Positions 51,535 through 60,794 are shown, numbered from the stretch's first letter. The stretch: 64,000 nucleotides of DNA from Bacteroidales bacterium UBA3810 (GCA_002368645.1 DFEE01000003.1:4345-68344); one strand, 5' to 3'. Numbers and translations are program-made. Notes: generated from the letters alone by a model not told the origin.

Positions 51535-51556
51535 AAAACGCCCCGAAGGACGTTTT
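51535..51556 (-). terminator. Intrinsic terminator of the 51.56-kb gene
   Basis: On the minus strand, AAAACGTCC pairs with GGxCGTTTT around a TTCG loop, and eight Ts follow. It comes directly after the gene's stop codon. Confidence 0.8.
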
Positions 51557-51559
51557 CTT

Positions 51560-51946
51560 TTAGAGCTTGAATACCTTGGTTGCCAACAGTGCTGCTTCGC
51601 CTTGCAGGAAATAGGTCTTGCTGACCGGGCGGTAGTCAATCTGCTCGTAGAGGTATAGCCGCAGCGAAACAAACTGTTTGTCGGCGGAGATATGACCTTC
51701 CACCAGTACGTTTCCGTTGACCGCCTCTTCATAGGTATTCAGTTTGGACAGACGCTGAACGAACTTGTCGTCCTCCAACGAGAACAAGTCTTTCATCTCA
51801 TCTCGCACGATCAGGCCATAATAGCGATCGTAGTCAGTAATCCGGCTGTTGGTCGGCGTATATACCAAGTGGTGAAAGAGCCCGAAGAACGCACTCTTGC
51901 GAGCGATGTACGGTTGATCAATCAATTTGATATTTTCTGTTTCCAT
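51560..51946 (-). CDS. Hypothetical protein, 128 residues
   Basis: A small soluble protein (METENIKLIDQPYIARKSAF start) with no signal peptide or membrane segment. Mixed alpha/beta composition with an extended, strand-like C-terminal half (GHISADKQFVSLRLYLYEQ). No family recognised. It is supported as a real gene by its sensible composition, the terminator right behind its stop and its place 41 bases after the antiporter gene on the same strand. Confidence 0.65.
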   Translation of the reverse strand: METENIKLIDQPYIARKSAFFGLFHHLVYTPTNSRITDYDRYYGLIVRDEMKDLFSLEDDKFVQRLSKLNTYEEAVNGNVLVEGHISADKQFVSLRLYLYEQIDYRPVSKTYFLQGEAALLATKVFKL

Positions 51947-51987
51947 AGGGATATTTTCTTATTTACTCATTTTCTTATTTTTTCATT

Positions 51988-52935
51988 TTATATATTAATC
52001 AGTCTGTACGTCAGGTATGCCGCATAGACGATTAACAGGACTGCGCCATGCCATCGTTTGAGTTGGTGCTGGCGGTTGGAGATGACTCCCAGCCAGACCA
52101 ACACAGCTCCCAGCGTAGCCATAATGCCGTCCAAGATGATTCCTTCGTAGGCGGGAAGGGGTCGGAGCAGCGCGGATGTGCCCAAGATAAAGAACACATT
52201 GAATGACACGCTACCCACAATGTTACCCAATGCCAGGTCGCAGTTGTGCTTGGTGGCAGCCACAACCGAAGTAGCCAGTTCGGGCAGAGAAGTTCCGAGC
52301 GCTACGATGGTCAGCCCGATGATAGCGTCCGGCACGCCCAATTCCGTTGCTACACGGACAGAACCGCGGACAATCATCTCGCCGCCTATAATCAATCCTG
52401 CAAGTCCCAAGACGATATATATCAGCGCCTTGGCAAGCGGCATAGGTTTGAAATCTTCCGTGCTGTCCGGTTCCGCTTTCGCCGTTTTGACACTGTGGTA
52501 CATGAAGATACCGAAAATCAGCAGCAGGATGACACCGCTCAGGCGGGACATGCCCGGCACGGACTCCAAAGGCAGCGTGACAAGCACAGCCACCAGCACC
52601 ACGATACCGGCAAGGATATTCATCGGAATATCAAAGACCCGTGCGGAGCGGGCAGAGGCAATCGGGTAAACCAGTGCCGTCAGACCGAGGATGACGAATA
52701 TATTGATGATGTTGCTACCCACAATATTGGTCAATGCGAGGTCTGTCTGCCCCTCTGCCACCGAGAGCATGTTGACTACAAACTCCGGCATCGAAGTGCC
52801 GAAAGCCACAACGGTCATGCCGATGACGAGATTACTGATGCCGAAGCGTTTTGCCAAACCCGAAGCGCCGTCCACCAGCCCTTCTGCACCTAACAAAAGG
52901 AATATAAATCCGAATACGATAATCAAGGCTGTCAT
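51988..52935 (-). CDS. Calcium/sodium antiporter (CaCA, YrbG type)
   Basis: A 315-residue inner-membrane cation exchanger. It has the two inverted repeats of the family: the alpha-1 motif VIGMTVVAFGTSMPEFVVN near 37-55 and alpha-2 IIGLTIVALGTSLPELATS near 206-224, each followed by G-N-I-V-G-S (ALTNIVGSN, ALGNIVGSV). About ten helices. It would export Ca2+ in exchange for Na+ or H+. It overlaps a tiny upstream membrane-protein gene by ATGA. Confidence 0.94.
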   Translation of the reverse strand: MTALIIVFGFIFLLLGAEGLVDGASGLAKRFGISNLVIGMTVVAFGTSMPEFVVNMLSVAEGQTDLALTNIVGSNIINIFVILGLTALVYPIASARSARVFDIPMNILAGIVVLVAVLVTLPLESVPGMSRLSGVILLLIFGIFMYHSVKTAKAEPDSTEDFKPMPLAKALIYIVLGLAGLIIGGEMIVRGSVRVATELGVPDAIIGLTIVALGTSLPELATSVVAATKHNCDLALGNIVGSVSFNVFFILGTSALLRPLPAYEGIILDGIMATLGAVLVWLGVISNRQHQLKRWHGAVLLIVYAAYLTYRLINI

Positions 52936-53042
52936 TTCTCTTCGTCGTGTTTGTTGCCTTTACCGTATTTATTGAGGATAAGAATAGGTATGAGGCCGAG
53001 TGCTAACAGCACAACGGCGACAATGATAGTTGTTGCATTCAT
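52932..53042 (-). CDS. 36-residue single-span membrane protein
   Basis: A very short frame: MNATTIIVAVVLLALGL is one hydrophobic helix, followed by NKYGKGNKHDEEK, a charged tail. Its TGA overlaps the ATG of the calcium/sodium antiporter by 4 bases, so translation of the two would be coupled. It could be a small subunit or a leader peptide. It is called from composition and overlap only. Confidence 0.5.
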   Translation of the reverse strand: MNATTIIVAVVLLALGLIPILILNKYGKGNKHDEEK

Positions 53043-53046
53043 AAAG

Positions 53047-53100
53047 TCATTTACGATTTGGTCATTTACAATTTAGTCATTTATTTGGTCATACGACCAT
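53047..53100. repeat. Degenerate spacer repeat (GGTCATTTA words)
   Basis: Words of the type GTCATTTA, spaced 11-16 bases apart, fill the gap before the 122-residue exported protein gene. It is less regular than the other arrays. No promoter with the 20-bp spacing was found here. Confidence 0.45.
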
Positions 53101-53163
53101 TTAGCCGCCAGAAATCATCTGGAGGCTGAATACTACTGAAAGCTGTAGGCTTTTAATTGTAAA

Positions 53164-53532
53164 TTACCAAAAAGCAGAGAAAGGGAAGCCGATGTCAAAG
53201 GACTCAAGGCTTCTGATGAGTGTGCGCGAGCGACATATAGTCCGCGCGATAGAATAAGAGGTGGCTATATTAGCCGGCAGCCCGAAAACGGACTGCGAGA
53301 GGCGTTTGAGTTGCTGGCGTGCAGAGAGATGGATGACTGTCATCTGGATCCGCTCTATCTGCACAGGGATAGCGCAGTCGGAGGTAGCGACAATATAACT
53401 GATCTGCTGCGGAACAGGAACAGTTGCCCTACTCCGCTCCACAACGGGCTGCGGGCGACAGCCATGACTACCGCCGGCAACCGCCATGAAAGCGGTCAAT
53501 AAGAATACTATGATCTGCCAGTGTCTTTTCAT
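53164..53532 (-). CDS. Small exported protein of unknown function
   Basis: 122 residues with an N-terminal signal segment (MKRHWQIIVFLLTAFMAVAGG). The GSHGC after it is a poor lipobox, so lipid attachment is doubtful. The rest (SARQQLKRLSQSVFGLPANIATSYS) is basic and has no recognised domain. Its ATG shares a base with the stop of the large PEP-synthase-like gene (TAATG), so it is probably translated after it. It may be a lineage-specific gene. Confidence 0.5.
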   Translation of the reverse strand: MKRHWQIIVFLLTAFMAVAGGSHGCRPQPVVERSRATVPVPQQISYIVATSDCAIPVQIERIQMTVIHLSARQQLKRLSQSVFGLPANIATSYSIARTICRSRTLIRSLESFDIGFPFSAFW

Positions 53533-56474
53533 TAATCTGCGATTTTAGCAACCGCCTTGTTGCCGAAACCGTCAATATACATCTCCAGAGGCTTGTCGAG
53601 GCGGACATGACGGATAAGTTCCGTCTCTTCTACTGCCGGCAGGGCATTGAGGACGGACTGGTCGTATTCATCCGTCAAGGGGCGTGCCCACGGATCGACA
53701 TTCATATATCCGACATTGAAAGAGGTCATGTTCTGGAAGAAATGTGACCCCTGTGACGGTTCGATGCGGAAGTCCGGCAGCGAGCACTCGGCTATCGCTT
53801 TCGCCTCGCTGATGTCACCCCATTGTACAGGCACGCCGAGCGTGGGAATCTGCGACCCCCAACGGCCGTAACCGATAAGCAGATACTGCCGCCCCTCCTG
53901 ACGGAGGCGTGCGTTCCACTCGCGGAGAGTAGCCGCCATCTCACGCGTGCGAAGGACATCGAAGGCCTCTTTACGGAGATAGATAATATCGGTTATATCG
54001 TCTATCTTACCTACTCCAAGCGCATTGCCGGAACGCAGGAAAGCTCCGTTTTCATCGACCTTTTCCCACTCCACCTTGGCGTTCAAAGAGTCCGCTGAAA
54101 TCGGGCGGATCTGCAGTACATGGAATATCTGGGGCTCGTGCTCCAGATTGACGGCGAACTCAATCTCCACGGGGGTCTTGATCTCCTCACGCGCGATGTC
54201 AAGGAGCGTGCGGATGATCTCTGCCAGCGGGAAGGTGTTGAACTTGAGTTGCGGCGCGAAAGTAATGACGCGCGGTCCTTCGGGGTAGCATGAATCCACC
54301 AGCCGCATGTTCTCGCGGTCGTAGGTGGAGGCAATGAGTTTGAGGGACTCAAACTGTCCGCATTCATGTATCGGTATGCGCTCCAGATTGACGGCATCAT
54401 CTATGGAAGTCTTGAATTTCTCGGGGCTGAGCGAGAGTGCCAGCATGGATTGTTGGGTCTCACGCATCGCCAGATCCACCGTCGAAGTCTGCATTACGTT
54501 CTTCGGGTACTTCGGAGAGAAACGCAGTACTTGTTCGCCATCCACCACCGCCTTCCCGAGTCCATACGCAATCTTGACGATACCGTCTTCTGGTTTTTCC
54601 TTGCCCACCGGATAGAAATTGATGCTTCTCGCCACGCCGGAGATGACAGGGAAATAGTAGTTTCCTTCGGTTTCACCGCATACTTCCTGCAGGACAATCG
54701 CCATTTTCTCTTCGGACGGCAGATTGCCGGTGGAGATGATGTATCCTCTGGAAGCGGCAAAATAAACGGACGCATAGACCGACTTGATGGCTTTGGTGAG
54801 CATACGCAACTGCTGGTCCTCGTTCTCCGTATGCGGGATCATATAGGTGCTATAGACTCCGGCGAAAGGCTGGTAGTACGAGTCCTCGAGTTTGGAGGAA
54901 GAGCGGATAGCCAACGGGCGCTTGGTAGCGCGTATAAAATGGCGTAACGCTTCTATCAGTTCGTGGGTCAAACCCGCAGAGACGAACTCCGAGAGCAATT
55001 CCTCATCCGTCAAATCGGCATTGATGACGTATTGAAGACCGTTATCGTGTATGAACTTATCGAAATAATCGGTCGTAATGACCATCGTCCGCGGGACAAG
55101 AATACGGATATTCTCCCATCGGTCGAACAAATCATGCTTTTGAAGCATGTGGTTGAGGAAGGCGAGTCCGCGCGCCTTACCTCCCATCGGACCGTCTCCG
55201 CAGCGCGAGAAATAAATCGTGCTGTTATAAGTAGCGGGATCGTATTTGGCTACCACTCCCAATGCCTGGTTGATACGGTAGTCGTGGATGAGACGGATAT
55301 TGGTCTGGCGGATGTTCTCTATGTCCGCCTCGTCCTGTATGGTGAGTTCGTGCACCTTGCGTCCGATGGCGAACAGACCGCGGGCAAAGAGCCATTTGGA
55401 GAGATAGTTATTGTCACTCAGACGGCGGAAAGCAGCCGGTGAAATCGAGGATATTATGCGTTCAAAGCCCTCAAGGTCCGTAGCGCGGTCTGTCACTCTG
55501 CCCGTTCGCGGATCACGTACGATGAAATCGCCGAAACCGAACTCCCGCTCGATGTAGTCACTTACTTCCTGAGTCAGCGTCTTGGATTTTTTGACAACAA
55601 AGCCCACATTGAGTTTGCGTGCCACCGTTTTCATCGACTCCTGCGAAGATTGCATAAGGAAGGGCATAGTGGGGTTATCTTCCCGAATTAATCGGCACAA
55701 ATCGACACCTGCATCCAGTTTCTCCGCCGAAGAAGGTTCGCCTTTATGCACCACAAATCCCACATCGGAGATGACGCCGAGCATGTTCTTACCGTAACGG
55801 TTGTACAGTTCGACCGCTTCGTCATAGCAGGTAGCCATCAGCACTTTGGGGCGCGCACGCTTGCGGAGCAGTTGCTGCTTCTCGTTGAGTGCGTCGCGGA
55901 TGGCAATGGAGTTCTGCTGTAGAACCAGCTTGTATAGCAGCGGCAGGTACGTGGAGTAATAGCGCACGGAGTCCTCCACCAACAAGATCGCCCGCACGCC
56001 CTCGGAGAGAATATCGTGCTCGGCGTTCAGGCGGTCCTCGATCAGTTTGATGATAGCAATAATGAGATCGGTAGAGTTATTCCAACTGAAGAGATAGTCG
56101 ATATTCGACTTATCGTGCTGCTCCACGCGGCGGTACACCTCTTTGGAGAAAGACGAAAGGACTACTATCGGACATTCGGGCAGACGCTGTTTGGCCTCTG
56201 CGGCAAAATCCCACACCTCGTTACCTCCGGCACTATAGACGACGAGAATGAGATCAAAAGAGTTGTCCGGTTTGATTAACTCCAGGGCTTCGGCAGTCGT
56301 TTCCGCACGGGTGATAGCCGGCGGATTAGAGAGGTTCAACTCCGCATACTCCTGCGCGATCTGCACGTCTATACGTCCGTCCTCCTCCAGCGCAAAGCTG
56401 TCGTAGTTGTTGCACACGAGCAGTATGCGCCGTACGCGCCGCTCCATTAATGATGTATAGGTGTTTACCCGCAT
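53532..56474 (-). CDS. PEP-synthase-like protein with two receiver domains
   Basis: A 980-residue protein of unusual build. Two receiver-like domains lie at about 14-145 and 160-300; the second has the E167-D168 acid pair, the phosphoryl Asp D237 (VISDVGF) and K295/K296. After a linker comes a PPDK/PEP-synthase ATP-grasp domain, with GDGPMGGKARGLAFLNHM near 426-443, RSSSKLED near 520 and QIRPIS near 812. The swivelling phosphohistidine domain and the PEP-binding barrel of true PEP synthases are not seen. It may be a phosphorelay-controlled phosphotransferase of unknown target. Confidence 0.82.
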   Translation of the reverse strand: MRVNTYTSLMERRVRRILLVCNNYDSFALEEDGRIDVQIAQEYAELNLSNPPAITRAETTAEALELIKPDNSFDLILVVYSAGGNEVWDFAAEAKQRLPECPIVVLSSFSKEVYRRVEQHDKSNIDYLFSWNNSTDLIIAIIKLIEDRLNAEHDILSEGVRAILLVEDSVRYYSTYLPLLYKLVLQQNSIAIRDALNEKQQLLRKRARPKVLMATCYDEAVELYNRYGKNMLGVISDVGFVVHKGEPSSAEKLDAGVDLCRLIREDNPTMPFLMQSSQESMKTVARKLNVGFVVKKSKTLTQEVSDYIEREFGFGDFIVRDPRTGRVTDRATDLEGFERIISSISPAAFRRLSDNNYLSKWLFARGLFAIGRKVHELTIQDEADIENIRQTNIRLIHDYRINQALGVVAKYDPATYNSTIYFSRCGDGPMGGKARGLAFLNHMLQKHDLFDRWENIRILVPRTMVITTDYFDKFIHDNGLQYVINADLTDEELLSEFVSAGLTHELIEALRHFIRATKRPLAIRSSSKLEDSYYQPFAGVYSTYMIPHTENEDQQLRMLTKAIKSVYASVYFAASRGYIISTGNLPSEEKMAIVLQEVCGETEGNYYFPVISGVARSINFYPVGKEKPEDGIVKIAYGLGKAVVDGEQVLRFSPKYPKNVMQTSTVDLAMRETQQSMLALSLSPEKFKTSIDDAVNLERIPIHECGQFESLKLIASTYDRENMRLVDSCYPEGPRVITFAPQLKFNTFPLAEIIRTLLDIAREEIKTPVEIEFAVNLEHEPQIFHVLQIRPISADSLNAKVEWEKVDENGAFLRSGNALGVGKIDDITDIIYLRKEAFDVLRTREMAATLREWNARLRQEGRQYLLIGYGRWGSQIPTLGVPVQWGDISEAKAIAECSLPDFRIEPSQGSHFFQNMTSFNVGYMNVDPWARPLTDEYDQSVLNALPAVEETELIRHVRLDKPLEMYIDGFGNKAVAKIAD

Positions 56475-56491
56475 TTTCTCCCGTTGTTGTT

Positions 56492-56541
56492 TCGATTCGA
56501 TTACGTCTCGTTTACGTGTCGTTTACGTCTCGTTTACGTGT
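56492..56541. repeat. 11-bp-period spacer repeat (CGTTTACGTCT words)
   Basis: Four successive 11-base words CGTTTACGTCT/CGTTTACGTGT follow CGATTACGTCT between gdhA and the PEP-synthase-like gene. Read on the other strand they match the ACGTAAACGAC/ACGAGACG words at 11378-11450, 45 kb away. Confidence 0.85.
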
Positions 56542-56586
56542 TTATACTAATCCTTGCTCGATTGCTAAAGCACCTTCTCACAAGTA

Positions 56587-57963
56587 TTAAACTAATCCTT
56601 GCTCGACCATGGCGTTGGCCACTTTCATAAAGCCGGCGATGTTGGCGCCTTTGACGTAGTTGATGTACGGTTTGCCGTCCGGTCCGAGATTGTCGGGTTC
56701 GGTGCCGTACTTGAGACAAGCAGCGTGGATGTCCGCCATGATGGTGCGGAGTCGTGCATCCACCTCTTCTGCCGTCCATTTGAGGCGCATGGAGTTCTGG
56801 GTCATCTCCAGACCGGAAGTGGCTACACCTCCGGCGTTGGATGCCTTACCCGGACTATAGAGAATCTTAGCTCCCTGGAAGATTGCGATGGCTTCGGGCG
56901 TGGAAGGCATGTTAGCACCTTCGGTAACGCAGAAACAACCGTTTTTAACGAGGATTTCCGCATCGGCTTTCTCTATCTCGTTCTGCGTCGCGCACGGCAT
57001 AGCGATGTCGCAGGGGATACGCCACGGACGCTCGTTCTCGAAGTATTTCGCCTGCGGATATTTGGTCACGTACTCTTTGATACGCCCGCGGCGGACGTTC
57101 TTGAGCTCGAATACATAGTTCAGTTTCTCCTCGTTGAGTCCCTCCTCGTCGTAGATAAACCCGTTGGAATCGGAGAGAGTGAGCACTTTGGCACCCAGAC
57201 GCATTGCTTTCTGCGCAGCAAACTGCGCTACGTTTCCGGCGCCGGAGATGCAGACGCGCTTGCCCTCAAAACTCTCGCCCCGTGTTGCTAACATCGCCTC
57301 TGCGAAATAGCAAGCTCCGTAACCCGTCGCCTCCGGACGCATGAGACTGCCGCCCCACATCTGGCCTTTTCCGGTCAGCGTACCCGTGAACTCGTCACGC
57401 AGCCGCTTGTACTGGCCGAACATATAACCTATCTCGCGTCCGCCTACGCCGATGTCGCCTGCCGGCACGTCGGTGTCAGCCCCTATATGACGCTGGAGTT
57501 CTGTCATAAAACTCTGGCAGAAACGCATCACTTCCGCGTCGCTTTTTCCTCTCGGCGAGAAGTCCGAACCGCCCTTGGCACCGCCCATCGGGAGCGTCGT
57601 CAGCGCGTTCTTGAAGGTCTGCTCGAAGGCGAGGAACTTCATAATGGACAGATTGACAGAGGCATGGAAACGGATACCGCCTTTGTACGGACCGATGGCG
57701 CTGTTCATCTGCACGCGGAAACCGCGGTTGATCTGCACTTCGCCCTGGTCGTCCATCCACGGCACACGGAACATGATCACGCGTTCGGGCTCCACGATAC
57801 GCTCCATCACTTTCTGCTCGCGCAGATACGGATACGCCATAATCATCGGAGCCACCGACTCCACTACTTCTTTTACTGCCTGGTGAAACTCGTTCTCACC
57901 GGGGTTTTTGGCGATCAATTCAGCCATAAATTGATCCACGTACGCTTTTGTTTGTTTGTCCAT
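56587..57963 (-). CDS. gdhA: NADP-type glutamate dehydrogenase
   Basis: Makes glutamate from 2-oxoglutarate and ammonia, the main nitrogen entry step in many Bacteroidales. The 458-residue enzyme (hexameric GDH-50 type) has the substrate domain with KGGIRFHASVNLSIMKFLAFEQ-type text near 92-110, the signature PMGGAKGGSDFSPRGKSD near 122-139 and the NAD(P)-binding GAGNVAQFAAQKAMRLGAK near 243. The last codons (VEQGLV and stop) are repeated 45 bp downstream. A promoter lies upstream, divergent from that of lysS. Confidence 0.96.
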   Translation of the reverse strand: MDKQTKAYVDQFMAELIAKNPGENEFHQAVKEVVESVAPMIMAYPYLREQKVMERIVEPERVIMFRVPWMDDQGEVQINRGFRVQMNSAIGPYKGGIRFHASVNLSIMKFLAFEQTFKNALTTLPMGGAKGGSDFSPRGKSDAEVMRFCQSFMTELQRHIGADTDVPAGDIGVGGREIGYMFGQYKRLRDEFTGTLTGKGQMWGGSLMRPEATGYGACYFAEAMLATRGESFEGKRVCISGAGNVAQFAAQKAMRLGAKVLTLSDSNGFIYDEEGLNEEKLNYVFELKNVRRGRIKEYVTKYPQAKYFENERPWRIPCDIAMPCATQNEIEKADAEILVKNGCFCVTEGANMPSTPEAIAIFQGAKILYSPGKASNAGGVATSGLEMTQNSMRLKWTAEEVDARLRTIMADIHAACLKYGTEPDNLGPDGKPYINYVKGANIAGFMKVANAMVEQGLV

Positions 57964-58037
57964 AAGACTAATACTTTTGTGGTTTAACGATTTGTGATTC
58001 GCATTTTGTACCTTTTACGGCAAACTAAAATCGGGCA

Positions 58038-58069
58038 CAAAAGTACAAAAAAAATCTCATATACGCAAG
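58038..58069 (-). promoter_or_regulatory. Bacteroidetes promoter of gdhA
   Basis: Minus strand: -33 CTTG followed by CGTATATG, exactly 20 bp, then -7 TACTTTTG (58038-58045). Confidence 0.82.
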
Positions 58070-58095
58070 CGCGTGTACATTTTTTATAAAAAAAT

Positions 58096-58127
58096 TTGCG
58101 TATGTGGAAAAAATGTATTACCTTTGC
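58096..58127 (+). promoter_or_regulatory. Bacteroidetes promoter of lysS
   Basis: -33 TTTG (58096-58099) followed by CGTATGTG, exactly 20 bp, then -7 TACCTTTG (58120-58127). The leader before the ATG is about 65 bases. Confidence 0.87.
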
Positions 58128-58200
58128 ACCGAAAATGGGTACTATGCGCCAAAACGCACATAATGCCTTAAAAACAGGACTAAATATAATAAAAAAGATA

Positions 58201-59766
58201 ATGGAAAATTTAAGCGAACAAGAACAAGTGCGGAGGCAGAGCCTGCAGACGATGCGCGAGATGGGTATTGATCCCTACCCTGCCGCCGAGTATGTAGTAA
58301 CAGGGTATTCAACGGATATCAAGAAGGGGTTTGTGGATGAGCCGTCAGCTCTCAGCAATCAGCAATCAGACAAGGAATGGCACACGGGTGACGAAGTGCG
58401 TATTGCGGGTCGTCTGATGAGCAAACGTATCATGGGCAAGGCTTCTTTCATTGAGATCCAGGACTCCAAGGGACGTATCCAGGTGTATGTGAGCAGGGAC
58501 GATATACAGGAGGCTGTCGCCGAGGGCGAACAAGCAACGACCGTGGAGCAGCAGATGTACAACGTGGTCTTCAAGAAACTGCTGGATATCGGCGATTTCA
58601 TCGGCATTGAGGGTTTCGTCTTCCGTACGCAGATGGGCGAGATTTCCGTACACGCCAAGAAACTGACGGTACTCGCCAAATCGCTCCGTCCGCTGCCGAT
58701 TGTCAAATACAAAGACGGCGTGGCATACGACGGCTTCAACGACCCTGAACAGCGTTACCGCCAGCGCTATGTGGACCTCGTGGTCAACGACGGTGTCAAG
58801 GACACCTTCCTCAAACGCGCTACTATTCTGCGCACGATGCGTCAGGTGTTTGACGAGGCGGGCTACACCGAGGTGGAGACCCCTATTCTGCAGCAGATAG
58901 CCGGCGGCGCTTCCGCCCGTCCGTTCATTACCCATCATAACTCGCTCGACGTGGACATGTACCTCCGTATCGCGACGGAGCTGTATCTGAAACGGCTGAT
59001 TGTAGGCGGTTTCGAGGGCGTATACGAAATCGGCCGTAACTTCCGCAACGAAGGCATGGACCGCAGCCACAACCCCGAGTTCACCTGCATGGAGCTGTAT
59101 GTGCAATACAAGGACTACAACTGGATGATGGGCTTCACGGAGCAGCTGTTGGAGAAGATCGCCATCGCTGTCAACGGCACCACCAAAGTCAAAGTAGGCG
59201 AGAACGAGATTGATTTCAAAGCGCCGTACAGAAGGCTGCCTATCCTCGATGCCATCAAGGAAAAAACAGGTCTGGACCTCGCTTCCATGGACGAAGAAGC
59301 CATCCGCGCAGAGGCAAAGAAACTCGGCGTAGAAGATACCGAACACATGGGTAAGGGTAAGCTGATTGACGAGATCTTCGGCGAGACCTGCGAGGGCACG
59401 TTCATTCAGCCGACTTTCATCACCGACTACCCAGTCGAGATGTCCCCGCTGACCAAGATGCACCGCTCCAAACCCGGTCTAACCGAGCGTTTCGAGCTCA
59501 TGGTGAACGGCAAAGAGTTAGCCAATGCCTACTCCGAGCTCAACGATCCGATCGACCAATACAACCGCTTCGTAGAGCAGATGAAACTTGCCGACAAGGG
59601 CGACGACGAGGCAATGGTGATTGACCACGATTTCATGCGCGCACTGGAATACGGCATGCCGCCTACATCCGGTATCGGTATCGGCATCGACCGTCTGGCA
59701 ATCCTCATGACCGGACAACCGACCATCCAGGAAGTGCTACTGTTCCCGACGATGCGTCCGGAATAA
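58201..59766 (+). CDS. lysS: Lysine--tRNA ligase (class II)
   Basis: Charges tRNA-Lys. 521 residues starting MENLSEQEQVRRQSLQTM; the longer upstream frame runs into the promoter and is rejected. An N-terminal OB-fold anticodon-binding domain (RIMGKASFIEIQDSKGRIQVY near 79-98) precedes the catalytic domain with motif 2 FRNEGMDRSHNPEFT near 281-295 and motif 3 GIGIGIDRLAILMTG near 491-505. It is followed closely by gpsA and pgi, which probably share its transcript. Confidence 0.96.
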   Translation: MENLSEQEQVRRQSLQTMREMGIDPYPAAEYVVTGYSTDIKKGFVDEPSALSNQQSDKEWHTGDEVRIAGRLMSKRIMGKASFIEIQDSKGRIQVYVSRDDIQEAVAEGEQATTVEQQMYNVVFKKLLDIGDFIGIEGFVFRTQMGEISVHAKKLTVLAKSLRPLPIVKYKDGVAYDGFNDPEQRYRQRYVDLVVNDGVKDTFLKRATILRTMRQVFDEAGYTEVETPILQQIAGGASARPFITHHNSLDVDMYLRIATELYLKRLIVGGFEGVYEIGRNFRNEGMDRSHNPEFTCMELYVQYKDYNWMMGFTEQLLEKIAIAVNGTTKVKVGENEIDFKAPYRRLPILDAIKEKTGLDLASMDEEAIRAEAKKLGVEDTEHMGKGKLIDEIFGETCEGTFIQPTFITDYPVEMSPLTKMHRSKPGLTERFELMVNGKELANAYSELNDPIDQYNRFVEQMKLADKGDDEAMVIDHDFMRALEYGMPPTSGIGIGIDRLAILMTGQPTIQEVLLFPTMRPE

Positions 59767-59802
59767 GAGACTAAGTGACCAAGTACAAAGTACCAAATAA
59801 AC

Positions 59803-60792
59803 ATGTATCGTAAAGTAGCAATATTGGGTTCCGGGTCGTGGGCGACCGCATTGGCTAAGATAGTCATGCAGAACCAAGGTGATATCAACTGGTTCATCCG
59901 CCGTCAGGAGGTGATTGACGAGTTTATCGCCACCGGCAAGAACCCGACTTATCTCGGAGCCGCCAGTTTTGATGTGGGACGGATTCATTTCTCGTCAGAC
60001 ATCAACCAGACGGTAGCACAGTCGGATGTGCTGATTCTCGCGATTCCATCGCCTTATGTCAAACAGTCGCTCAATAAGATCCGTCGTGACATGACCCACA
60101 AGGTCGTTATCTCGGCTGTGAAGGGCATGATCCCTGATGACAACGTGATTGTCACCGACTATCTGCATAACCGTTTCAAGATTCCGTTCGACCAGTTAGG
60201 CGTAATCGCCGGTCCGTGCCATGCGGAGGAGATTGCGCTGGAGCGTCTGTCCTATCTGACCATCGGCTGCGAGAACCGGCAGAACGCGGAGGTCTGGGCT
60301 AAACTGTTCCAGACTCCATACGTGCATACTACCATTTCAAGCGATGTCATCGGGCTGGAATACAGCTCTGTGATGAAGAATATCTATGCTATTGCCGCAG
60401 GAATGTGCCAGGCACTCCATTACGGAGACAACTTCCAGGCGGTACTCTTGTCGAACGCCATTCAGGAGATCCACCGTTTTGCGACAGCCATGAGCAATGT
60501 GCCGCGCGACATTACCCAGAGCGGTTATTTAGGCGATGTGCTCGTCACAGGCTACTCGCAGTTCAGCCGCAACAGGCAGTTCGGACAGATGCTCGGTCTC
60601 GGTTATTCCGTCAAAGCCGCACAGATGGAGATGGAGATGGTAGCCGAAGGTTTTTACGGAACCAAGGCCATCTACGAGACGAACCAACGGATGAAAGTAG
60701 CTCTGCCTATCGTAGATGCGATGTACGAGATCCTCTACAACAAACAGAAAGCAAAACCGATTATCAAGTCATTAACTTCTAAATTACAATAA
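59803..60792 (+). CDS. gpsA: Glycerol-3-phosphate dehydrogenase (NAD(P)+)
   Basis: Makes sn-glycerol-3-phosphate for phospholipid synthesis from dihydroxyacetone phosphate. 329 residues with the N-terminal dinucleotide-binding motif KVAILGSGSWATALAKI, SAVKGMIPDDN near 105 and catalytic lysine region EYSSVMKNIYAIAAG near 186-200. It starts 36 bases after lysS, in a gap holding short AAGTACC-like repeats, and ends 2 bases before pgi. Confidence 0.95.
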   Translation: MYRKVAILGSGSWATALAKIVMQNQGDINWFIRRQEVIDEFIATGKNPTYLGAASFDVGRIHFSSDINQTVAQSDVLILAIPSPYVKQSLNKIRRDMTHKVVISAVKGMIPDDNVIVTDYLHNRFKIPFDQLGVIAGPCHAEEIALERLSYLTIGCENRQNAEVWAKLFQTPYVHTTISSDVIGLEYSSVMKNIYAIAAGMCQALHYGDNFQAVLLSNAIQEIHRFATAMSNVPRDITQSGYLGDVLVTGYSQFSRNRQFGQMLGLGYSVKAAQMEMEMVAEGFYGTKAIYETNQRMKVALPIVDAMYEILYNKQKAKPIIKSLTSKLQ

Positions 60793-60794
60793 AC

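Noticed and set aside
58366..59463. Minus-strand open frame of 365 codons opposite lysS
   Set aside because: Antisense to the catalytic core of lysS, with no recognisable protein pattern.
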